8,062 nt of DNA from Acidobacteriota bacterium. GTDB lineage: Bacteria > Acidobacteriota > Terriglobia > Terriglobales > Acidobacteriaceae. Of this stretch, positions 1 to 5,580 are shown one piece after another. How positions within the stretch are numbered: position 1 is the stretch's first letter; the number at the start of each line of letters is the position of its first letter. The notes under the pieces were generated by a model that did not search any database, was not told the origin of the DNA, and saw only the letters and a program-made list of their open reading frames with translations. Location: assembly GCA_025353435.1 (NCBI GenBank), contig JANXQR010000859.1, positions 1 to 8,062 on the forward strand. The letters are read 5' to 3'. Position numbers and translations under genes: made by a program.

Positions 1-473
1 CAGTGAAGGCTTCCCTCGACGCCCGCGACGGGAACACCTCGAGCATGCTGACGAACACGGCATTAATGGAAGCGATGCGCGCAATAGATTCGGCGGCACT
101 GTGGAGCATTCTCGACCAGAAGGGCACCCAGACCATGATGAAGCAGTTGTTGGGCGAAGCCGGGTCGGTCGCGGATTTCGAATCAGTGCGCAAGCGGCTG
201 ACAGTGTCGTGGTACGGCATGGACTTTCAGCACGGCGTGAAGTTTGATCTTACGATCGTGACCGGCGACGCCTTTGCGGCGGCCACCGTGTCGTCTCTGC
301 TGAATGCGGCTGTGATTTACCGCAAAATGAGCGGATCGGATTCGGAGAAGGCGGCTCTGGCCGATACGGATGTGAGCTCGAGTTCCGGGAAGCTGCTCGT
401 GCACTTTGCTGCGTCGGATACGGATTTTGCCAGCCTGCTGCGGTCGCCGCTGTTCCAGAGCGTGGTGAGGTAA
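1..473 (+). CDS. 3' end of an unrecognised protein gene (partial)
   Basis: The reading frame is open from the left edge to a TAA at 471-473. The GTG at 3-5 could be read as a start, but it has no room for a ribosome binding site, and the residues after it look like the interior of a protein, so I treat this as a C-terminal fragment of about 156 residues. The segment is soluble-looking, with no membrane helix, signal or cysteine. It has a helical stretch (ALMEAMRAIDSAALWSILDQKG), an aromatic patch (SWYGMDF) followed by a hydrophobic strand (VKFDLTIVTGD), and it ends in LLRSPLFQSVVR. The sense-strand composition and codon third positions look like real coding sequence. I recall similar acidobacterial hypothetical proteins but cannot assign a function. 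The next gene starts 54 bases downstream on the same strand, so the two could be co-transcribed, although the base composition changes between them. Confidence 0.7.
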   Translation, partial: VKASLDARDGNTSSMLTNTALMEAMRAIDSAALWSILDQKGTQTMMKQLLGEAGSVADFESVRKRLTVSWYGMDFQHGVKFDLTIVTGDAFAAATVSSLLNAAVIYRKMSGSDSEKAALADTDVSSSSGKLLVHFAASDTDFASLLRSPLFQSVVR

Positions 474-527
474 AGAAGGCGGACGGTCGTCACATTCTGA
501 ATCAGAGCACGAGCTTTAAGCTATGGC

Positions 528-989
528 GTGCCTCTTTACCCTCATGCTGTCGATCTCGTCCGTGCAAATCTTGAGCAGATTGGCTCGGGAAAGAAGGTCA
601 CAGCGATTGCAATCGGAACTTTGACTGCGGACCAGCTTGAGGCGATCAACCAACATCGTCGCCGCCAAAATCCCAATCTCGCACCGGTTGCGGGAGAAGT
701 CATCTTCATTGGGAGCCACATTTTTAAGAGCCGGTGTTTGCGCGACGGCTACACGGTGGATGATGTAATTGACCAGATCACAAGTGCATTGGATGCTTCA
801 TCGAAGTTGGTCGGCAACCTTCCAATGCAGGCTATTGAGAACCCCAACTTACGAGCTGATCGGTATGGGAATTTGGTTCACGATCGGGCGGTATTCGAGT
901 GCATGGCCCGCCATCCACGCCCGGAGCTTTTCTCCGTGATGCCAAAGGGTGACCAAAAGCGCCCCATCGTGCAAAAAGGTCGCCCGTAA
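528..989 (+). CDS. Compact conserved-looking protein of unknown function, lower GC than its neighbours
   Basis: This frame encodes 153 residues from a GTG at 528 to a TAA at 987-989. The frame is open back to 501 and has no in-frame ATG, so GTG is the only reasonable start. There is no real Shine-Dalgarno, only AAG at 518-520, so the start is uncertain. The protein is soluble, with no signal peptide or membrane segment. Visible landmarks are a strand-helix beginning (KKVTAIAIGTLTADQLEAIN), the pair VIFIGSHIFKSRCLRDGY followed by a helix (DDVIDQITSALDAS), and a C-terminal motif-like run with RADRYGN, HDRAVFE, HPRPELFSV and PKGD. The dense charged and aromatic residues in that run suggest a conserved functional site, but I do not recognise the family. 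A hand count over 541-780 gives about 52% GC, against roughly 65-72% in sampled rows of lpxD and the nucleotidyltransferase-like gene, which hints at foreign origin. The last seven codons (IVQKGRP) lie in the left stem of a terminator. Confidence 0.7.
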   Translation: MPLYPHAVDLVRANLEQIGSGKKVTAIAIGTLTADQLEAINQHRRRQNPNLAPVAGEVIFIGSHIFKSRCLRDGYTVDDVIDQITSALDASSKLVGNLPMQAIENPNLRADRYGNLVHDRAVFECMARHPRPELFSVMPKGDQKRPIVQKGRP

Positions 990-1003
990 GGCGACCTTTT
1001 TGC
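971..1003. terminator. Perfect 14-bp-stem intrinsic terminator, apparently bidirectional, overlapping a stop codon
   Basis: The left arm is GCAAAAAGGTCGCC (971-984), the loop is CGTAA (985-989), and the right arm is GGCGACCTTTTTGC (990-1003). The arms are exactly complementary over 14 bp. On the plus strand the GC-rich stem core is followed by five T, as in rho-independent terminators. The left arm carries five A, so the minus strand has the same structure. It can therefore end the rightward gene at 528-989 and also leftward transcripts that run past the diguanylate cyclase stop at 1354. The TAA stop of the rightward gene is the last three bases of the loop. Confidence 0.88.
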
Positions 1004-1353
1004 GATCAATTTGAGCAACTCGCCCGGCTAACAGAAACCATCCGACGCACCAGTCGCTCAATACATATTATCAGGGCGAAGCGTGGTTTCTGTCAATCAA
1101 ATCGACAACAACCAACTCTTCTATCTGTTCAGTTCAACAGCCTAGCTCTTCAAAACACAGCCGTAATTGGTCAATCCGGCCTCCTGCAACCGCCGCAGAG
1201 GTCATTGGGCGGCATTCTGCAACGTCAGTTCGGAATGGAAACTCCGTCCTGTCCGCCGGTTCAAGGGTGGCCTCCCAGCTTGCCCTCCTGACCCTGTTTT
1301 GAGGCTGGGGTCCGACAATCCCGGCGAATCTTGGCAAAGGAAAGCAGACCACA
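1004..1353. other. Intergenic region between convergent genes, no convincing gene
   Basis: About 350 bases separate the terminator from the end of the leftward cyclase gene. Short open frames exist on both strands, but they have no ribosome binding sites, no recognisable protein features, and they run into the cyclase gene antisense or out of frame. The one structure I see is a 10-bp perfect inverted repeat, ACAGAAACCA at 1031-1040 and TGGTTTCTGT at 1084-1093, with a 43-base loop. It has no T tract, so it is not a normal terminator. No terminator is evident directly after the cyclase stop. The region may simply be the 3' untranslated part of the leftward transcript. Confidence 0.5.
1031..1093. 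repeat. 10-bp inverted repeat with a 43-base spacer
   Basis: ACAGAAACCA at 1031-1040 is the exact reverse complement of TGGTTTCTGT at 1084-1093. The arms do not extend further with Watson-Crick pairs on either side. The spacer is AT-rich in its middle (ATACATATTATC). It could be a weak RNA hairpin or a relic of an insertion, but chance is possible at this length. Confidence 0.35.
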
Positions 1354-3267
1354 TCAGTTCGTTTGCTGAATTGCGTCACCCTGCCCAGGACCCATGACGG
1401 TAGAAGCCGGTGCTGCACAAATCTGATTCCGCCCGAGACCCTTTGCAACGTAGAGTGCACGGTCAGCAAATTCGATCAGTTCAGATGCCGGCTGTCCAAG
1501 TTGCGGAACAACAGTGGCGCATCCTGCGGAGATGGTCACAATGCCAAACGGGCTGGCGCTGTGGGCCAGGTTCCGCGAGCGCAGCGCGGCGAAGATACCG
1601 TTTGCGACGGTGGCCGCACCTTCGGCGGCGGTATTGGGAAGAATGACGGCAAACTCCTCGCCGCCGAACCGGGCTACCAGGTCGACGCGTCGCGCCGCCG
1701 CTTCACCCACTGATTCAGCAATCGCCTTCAGGCATGCATCTCCGCGCAAATGGCCATAGGTATCGTTGTACAGCTTGAACAGGTCGACATCCACCAGCAC
1801 CATCGATAGGGGCTTGTGCTCACGCATGGCACGCCTCCACTCGGTTTCAAGATATTCGTCAAGCCTCCTGCGATTGGCGAGCCCGGTGAGTGCATCGATT
1901 GAAGCCATACTTTCCATGGCTTGATACGCGGCCTGCAGTTTCTCTTCAGCCACCTTGCGCTCGCTGATGTCGCGCACGGTGTTCAGAATGCCCACAGGCG
2001 CATTGGTGACCGGATTCCGAATGGTGCGAAGGCTGGCCTCGGTCCAGATATAAACACCGTCGTTTTTCTTGACGCGGCATTCAATGATGGCGCCATCCGC
2101 TCCTTTGCGCATGTCACGGATCGCTTTGCCGGCCACTTTCACGTCGTCGGGGTGGACAAGCTCTATGCTGTTCAACCCAAGTAACTCTTCCCGGCTCCAT
2201 CCGCCCAGGCTCGATGCGGCCTCTGAAACATAACTTCGATTGCCATCGAAGTCGGCAATGATGATGACGTCGCGAGAGTTTTCTGTCACCAATTGGTGCA
2301 GGTAAGCGATCTCCTGCAGTTTCTTCTCGGCTTTGCTGTTTTGTCCCATCACCACGGAAACCGCATACAGCATGAAAAGAATTGAAGCGAGGTAGATCTG
2401 GAGGTGAACGATGGAGTTTAACCCGTCACCGGAAGGGCCACCCTTCAAAGGGCCGTGCGCGATGTACAGATTAGCCACGAGGGCAACGAGCAACGTCGCC
2501 ATGGACGCCCATCCCATTCCAAGGCGAAGCAGGATGAAGATCAGGATGGAACTGATGATGGAAAGGGCCGCAAGCTGCGCCTGGTGCAAGGCGAGGAATG
2601 TGATCGGCGCCAGGAGGAGCGGATAGAGCCAGCTCCATCTTGATTTCAGCGTTCCCCGAAAGTGGGTTCGGAAGATGGCCACAAAGGCGGGAGTGGCGAC
2701 TGCGTAGCCGAGAGAATCCGTCATGAACCACTCACGGAAGCCTGTGAATACGGGCTGGTGCACCCATTGGTGAGCAATGACGGCGAACACAGCGCCGACG
2801 ATGGCGGGCGAGCCGATGACCGCGAATGCGAAGAACCGGATGAGGTACGAACGATCGGTAAACTTCGGGAGATGGGTCGCCTGCATGCGGAGAAGAAAAG
2901 CAGCCATGAGGACTTCTGCGATGTTCAAGATCGCCAACGCGATATTGATCTGCCAGGGTTCGCCGCCCGCAAGGTATCCGCCGAATATCTGGGCCGCCAG
3001 TCCTACTGAGGTGTAAGCAAGCCAGCGCCGCCGGGGAGAAAGGAGCAGGTAAGACAACAGCAGGCCGTTCGAAGCCCAGATCGAGTTGTTCTGGAGTTCA
3101 GGGCCGGCGATGAAGGTGACCGCTGTCGACAATGTGAAGCAGACCAAAAGCTTGAGGAAGAGGCGCACTCCAGGGCGCAGAATCGGAAGCGTCGGCCTGA
3201 TGGCGGTCGATGATTTTCGGATGTGCAGCCGGTCTCTGAGCACATTCCAACCCTCAGGCTTATTCAT
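1354..3267 (-). CDS. Membrane diguanylate cyclase, MASE1-PAS-GGDEF
   Basis: This 637-residue inner-membrane signalling protein is expected to condense two GTP into cyclic di-GMP. Residues about 35-310 are a multi-helix membrane domain of MASE1 type, recognisable from TFIAGPEL, NSIWASNGLLL and the run of hydrophobic helices. Residues about 320-438 are a PAS domain ending in the typical PAC tail GILNTVRDISERK. A short linker helix (about 439-454) leads to the GGDEF domain at about 455-618, which begins ASIDALTGLANRRRLDEYL. The signature is GGEEF at 535-539, a form found in active cyclases. The metal-binding DVDLFK.YND segment is present near 493-502. The inhibitory I-site RxxD is intact (R526, R527, V528, D529), exactly five residues before GGEEF, so product inhibition is likely. 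The ATG at 3267 has no clear Shine-Dalgarno. The gene begins 79 bp after the lipoprotein gene on the same strand, probably in the same transcription unit. The membrane signal it senses cannot be read from the sequence. No EAL or HD-GYP domain is attached. Confidence 0.93.
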   Translation of the reverse strand: MNKPEGWNVLRDRLHIRKSSTAIRPTLPILRPGVRLFLKLLVCFTLSTAVTFIAGPELQNNSIWASNGLLLSYLLLSPRRRWLAYTSVGLAAQIFGGYLAGGEPWQINIALAILNIAEVLMAAFLLRMQATHLPKFTDRSYLIRFFAFAVIGSPAIVGAVFAVIAHQWVHQPVFTGFREWFMTDSLGYAVATPAFVAIFRTHFRGTLKSRWSWLYPLLLAPITFLALHQAQLAALSIISSILIFILLRLGMGWASMATLLVALVANLYIAHGPLKGGPSGDGLNSIVHLQIYLASILFMLYAVSVVMGQNSKAEKKLQEIAYLHQLVTENSRDVIIIADFDGNRSYVSEAASSLGGWSREELLGLNSIELVHPDDVKVAGKAIRDMRKGADGAIIECRVKKNDGVYIWTEASLRTIRNPVTNAPVGILNTVRDISERKVAEEKLQAAYQAMESMASIDALTGLANRRRLDEYLETEWRRAMREHKPLSMVLVDVDLFKLYNDTYGHLRGDACLKAIAESVGEAAARRVDLVARFGGEEFAVILPNTAAEGAATVANGIFAALRSRNLAHSASPFGIVTISAGCATVVPQLGQPASELIEFADRALYVAKGLGRNQICAAPASTVMGPGQGDAIQQTN

Positions 3268-3346
3268 CGGAGGGAATCGGCGTGAGGTTAGAGATCATGC
3301 AAAAACCTGTGTAATAGATCCAGCCTCTAAAGGTACTCTCATGCGC

Positions 3347-3721
3347 TCAACGCGCGATCAGTTTCGGCTCGAATTCGGCCTTTCCGGCGGGTTCGAGAGC
3401 GATTTCGAGCTTTCCTTCCTGGCCCTCGGCGAGATAGGGGCCCTGAATTTGCGTCTGCTTGTTGTCCGCTGCAGTGTATTGAACTTTGACTGGGCCAGTG
3501 CCCTGTAACTGGATGCGGTAGTGCATAGTGGCGCCGGGGGCCATGCTGTCGGCACCGAAACTGGCGCTGGGATAGTCAACTTCCAGCAGTCGGATTGGGC
3601 CGCCGGTGCGGTTCTCCACCGTCACTTCGACGTGGGCTGAGTGACACCCTGCAATGGCGAAGCTGGCAGCGAGGCCAAATCCAACTCCGAATTTGGCGAG
3701 CAACGTGCGTTTGAGAGTCAT
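3347..3721 (-). CDS. Small predicted lipoprotein, translationally coupled to lpxD
   Basis: This gene encodes 124 residues. The N-terminus is a lipoprotein signal peptide: positive residues (KR, K), a hydrophobic core (FGVGFGLAASFAIAG) and the lipobox I23-A24-G25-C26. Cleavage would leave a mature protein of about 99 residues with a lipidated Cys26. The next residue is His rather than Asp, so by the E. coli Lol rule it would go to the outer membrane, if that rule holds here. The mature part is rich in alternating hydrophobic and polar residues (HVEVTVENRTGGPIRLLEVDY, MHYRIQLQ, VKVQYTAAD) and probably forms a small beta-sandwich. I do not recognise a named family. The ATG (3721-3719) overlaps the lpxD TGA as ATGA, so ribosomes ending lpxD could restart here. 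That makes an envelope role linked to lipid A plausible but unproven. Confidence 0.82.
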   Translation of the reverse strand: MTLKRTLLAKFGVGFGLAASFAIAGCHSAHVEVTVENRTGGPIRLLEVDYPSASFGADSMAPGATMHYRIQLQGTGPVKVQYTAADNKQTQIQGPYLAEGQEGKLEIALEPAGKAEFEPKLIAR

Positions 3722-4758
3722 TCCGGCGCAGCCTTTCCCTCTGAATTGGAGGACGAGTTCGACCGTTTCTCGAGCCGATCGAGGCGCTTGAGCAGCTCCG
3801 GCAGGCGCTGGAAGATGGTGACCGCGCGCAGCCAGGTGCGGTTGTCGAAGGCGGGTGAGCCGGAGATCATTTTGTCGGCGGGAACGTCGTGGGAGACGCC
3901 GGATTGGGCGGTGAGGATCACGCCGTCGCCGATTGTGCAGTGGCCGGCCACGCCTACTTGTCCCGCGAGGATGGCGTTGTTGCCGACCACCGAGGACCCG
4001 GCGAGCCCGGTTTGCGCACAGAGGAGGGTATTCTCGCCAACCTTGGAACCGTGGCCGACCTGGACGAGATTGTCGATTTTCGTGCCGGCGCCGATTTCGG
4101 TGGCTCCGACGGTGGCGCGGTCGATGCAGGCGTTGGCCTGGACGTCGACGCGGTCGCCGAGCCGGACCGGACCGGATTGCGGGATCTTCTCCCAGTGGCC
4201 GGATTCGTTCTTGGCGAAGCCGAAGCCGTCTGCGCCAACGATTGCGCCGTTTTCAAGCGTGACGTGGTCGCCGAGCATGCAGCCCTCGCGGATGACGGCA
4301 TGAGCGTGGGCGAAGAGGTGGCTCCCTGCCTGGACGCCCGGGTAAAGGACTACGTGGGGCAGAAGCGTGGCGTGGGGGCCGAGTCGAACTCCTGAGCCAA
4401 CAACAACATAGGCTCCGATATGAGCGCTCTCGCCGATTTGGGCGGTCGGATCGATTACTGCGGTCGGATGAATGCCGGGGACGTATTCGGGAGGCTGGTA
4501 GAAGAGTCCCAGGGCTCGGGAGAAGGCCAGGTAGGGATTCTTGATCCGGAGGGTGGGGGCTGTTATCTCCTGGAACTCCGGCTCGACCAGAACGGCGGCG
4601 GCGCGAGTTGTTCGGGCAAGGGAAGCGTAGCGGGGGTTTGCCACGAAGGTGATCTCGGAGGGTCCGGCGACCTCAATCCCTTTCACGCCAGTGACTTCCA
4701 CGTCCCCGTCGCCGTATAGGGTTGCGCCCAGTCGCGTTGCCAATTCGCCTAGCTTCAT
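3718..4758 (-). CDS. lpxD: UDP-3-O-acylglucosamine N-acyltransferase
   Basis: LpxD transfers a 3-hydroxyacyl chain from acyl carrier protein to the 2-amino group of UDP-3-O-acylglucosamine, giving the diacyl precursor of lipid A in the cytoplasm. The protein is 346 residues, close to the usual length. Residues 1-95 form the uridine-binding N-terminal domain (LATRLGATLYGDGDVEVTGV, ITFVANPRY). From about 97 to 297 there are left-handed hexapeptide repeats (for example AVIDPTAQIGESAHIGAYVVVG). GADGFGFA (175-182), KIPQSGPV and IDRATVGATEIG match the LpxD core. H236 in DNLVQVGHGSKVG aligns with the catalytic histidine of the family. The C-terminal part (about 305-332, RTWLRAVTIFQRLPELLKRLDRLEKR) is the helical extension typical of LpxD. 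It lies 41 bp after the preceding gene and shares 4 bp with the lipoprotein gene. The usual partners (bamA, skp, fabZ, lpxA) are absent, so it may be a solitary or second copy. No strong Shine-Dalgarno is visible before the ATG at 4758. Confidence 0.95.
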   Translation of the reverse strand: MKLGELATRLGATLYGDGDVEVTGVKGIEVAGPSEITFVANPRYASLARTTRAAAVLVEPEFQEITAPTLRIKNPYLAFSRALGLFYQPPEYVPGIHPTAVIDPTAQIGESAHIGAYVVVGSGVRLGPHATLLPHVVLYPGVQAGSHLFAHAHAVIREGCMLGDHVTLENGAIVGADGFGFAKNESGHWEKIPQSGPVRLGDRVDVQANACIDRATVGATEIGAGTKIDNLVQVGHGSKVGENTLLCAQTGLAGSSVVGNNAILAGQVGVAGHCTIGDGVILTAQSGVSHDVPADKMISGSPAFDNRTWLRAVTIFQRLPELLKRLDRLEKRSNSSSNSEGKAAPE

Positions 4759-4799
4759 CGTTGCGATTGTAATGGAAAGGAATAACAGGCGGGCGGACG

Positions 4800-5306
4800 C
4801 TACTCGTCGGCGCCTTCTGCAGAGAAGAGTTCGGGCTGGTCGGTGGGCGCGCCGGGGCGTCGGCGGCCGGCTCCGATGAGGCTGACGACTTCGAGGGTTT
4901 GGATGGCGGTCCGGGGAACGAAGATCCGCTGCGTATTGGAGCGGAGGTCCGGTGGAGTGAGCAACAAGCCTTTGGAGTCAACGAGGGAGCGGTCGTTTGC
5001 CGCCAGCCCCTCCAACTCATCCCCATCATGCAATGTCATGCGTAGCCACAGGCCGGCAGCCCGCGGGCGAACCGTAAACCGTTTGTGGAGAAGGCGTTCC
5101 GGGTTAGCCTGATCGCCGAGTGAGACGTTCAACTCCCTCACGTAGCAGATCCATTTGATGGCGGCCCATTCGAACCTGACTACCTTGCCGCCTTGATCCA
5201 GGATCTCCAGATCGGAGGCTTCGGAGGGGAAGCTGGAGGGGGCGTAGCCTGCCAGCCAGTCGCGGGAGAACCTGCGTACAATCACCGGCTTGCGTTGGGA
5301 GGCCAT
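4800..5306 (-). CDS. Conserved-looking soluble protein of unknown function upstream of lpxD
   Basis: This gene encodes 168 residues from the ATG at 5306. A GTG at 5324 would add six residues (MRQSKS). Neither start has a clear Shine-Dalgarno. I prefer the ATG because the protein then begins MASQRKPVIVRRFSRDW, which looks like a natural N-terminus. There is no signal peptide or membrane helix, so it is probably cytoplasmic. The fold seems mostly beta and in two halves. The first contains VIVRRFSRDWLAGY, then LEILDQGGKVVRFEWAAIKWICYVRE. The second contains KRFTVRPRAAGLWLRMTLHDGDELEGLAAND, then GLLLTPPDLRSNTQRIFVPRTAIQTLEVV. The phrases 'WAAIKWICYVRE' and 'LHDGDELEG' recall acidobacterial domains of unknown function (possibly the DUF6982 type), but this is from memory and uncertain. 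The tail (about 147-168) is polar and likely disordered. It is the first gene of the leftward group, 41 bp before lpxD. Confidence 0.75.
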   Translation of the reverse strand: MASQRKPVIVRRFSRDWLAGYAPSSFPSEASDLEILDQGGKVVRFEWAAIKWICYVRELNVSLGDQANPERLLHKRFTVRPRAAGLWLRMTLHDGDELEGLAANDRSLVDSKGLLLTPPDLRSNTQRIFVPRTAIQTLEVVSLIGAGRRRPGAPTDQPELFSAEGADE

Positions 5307-5443
5307 CGACTTGGATTGTCGCACGAGGGGATGTTTTTTGGGCCAGGGAGTGTCTGCTTAGGAACATCGAAGTTCATAAGAGGAAACCATTCCCGCGATG
5401 GCGCGTCCCATTTGAGGCAGAATCAATAGCGGCTGAAAGTGAA

Positions 5444-5490
5444 CCAAGGCCGGTGCAGGGTTGATTCAATGCAGTCTAGCCAAGGCCGGT
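5444..5490. repeat. Pair of 11-bp direct repeats CCAAGGCCGGT
   Basis: CCAAGGCCGGT occurs at 5444-5454 and again at 5480-5490, start to start 36 bp. The second copy ends five bases before the candidate extended -10 element. Two identical sites upstream of a promoter, at a spacing near three to three and a half helical turns, could be an operator for a dimeric regulator. They could equally be a small duplication. Only the repeats themselves are directly seen. Confidence 0.5.
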
Positions 5491-5494
5491 CAGT

Positions 5495-5503
5495 TGTGAT
5501 AAG
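5495..5503 (+). promoter_or_regulatory. Candidate extended -10 promoter element for the nucleotidyltransferase-like gene
   Basis: TGTGATAAG contains the TGn extension followed by GATAAG, which matches TATAAT at four of six positions. No good -35 hexamer lies 16-18 bases upstream, as expected for an extended -10 promoter. It would give an untranslated leader of about 70 bases before the ATG at 5581. Prediction by eye only. Confidence 0.25.
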
Positions 5504-5560
5504 GTACACCTTTGCTGATGTGCCCGGCACTCCGTAAGCGGTTATGCATCAGGCACTTGG

Positions 5561-5575
5561 AAGGAGACCCAGGGA
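5561..5575 (+). promoter_or_regulatory. Ribosome binding region that decides the start at 5581
   Basis: AAGGAG at 5561-5566 and AGGGA at 5571-5575 lie 14 and 5 bases before ATG 5581. The closer one has good spacing. The longer frame back to ATG 5512 has no comparable site and adds 23 residues (beginning MLMCPALRKR) that do not look like part of the domain, so 5581 is preferred. Confidence 0.55.
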
Positions 5576-5580
5576 ACGGA

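Larger units (their letters stand above)
5325..5580. other. Divergent intergenic region
   Basis: This spacer of about 256 bases separates the leftward lpxD group from the rightward nucleotidyltransferase-like gene, so promoters for both units should lie here or in the first codons. For the rightward gene I see an extended -10-like site, a direct repeat and a usable ribosome binding region, each listed separately. For the leftward unit I find no convincing -35/-10 pair. No riboswitch or small RNA gene is recognisable. Confidence 0.5.

Noticed and set aside
523..627. ATG at 523 as an alternative start for the 528-989 gene
   Set aside because: It lies in another frame and stops after about 34 codons. 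It would need a frameshift to join the gene, and nothing in the sequence demonstrates one.
1134..1469. Minus-strand 111-residue and plus-strand 76-residue open frames around the end of the cyclase gene
   Set aside because: They overlap the cyclase gene out of frame, lack ribosome binding sites and show no recognisable protein pattern.
2411..3016. Plus-strand open frames opposite the membrane domain of the cyclase
   Set aside because: They are composition shadows with no coherent domain, and the MASE1 reading on the minus strand is clear.
3641..4719. Plus-strand open frames of 99-220 residues opposite lpxD
   Set aside because: lpxD is certain from its hexapeptide repeats and catalytic His. 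The opposite frames are shadows of its high-GC codons.
5512..5580. Upstream ATG at 5512 as the start of the nucleotidyltransferase-like gene
   Set aside because: It would add 23 atypical residues and has no ribosome binding site, while ATG 5581 has AGGGA at proper spacing.
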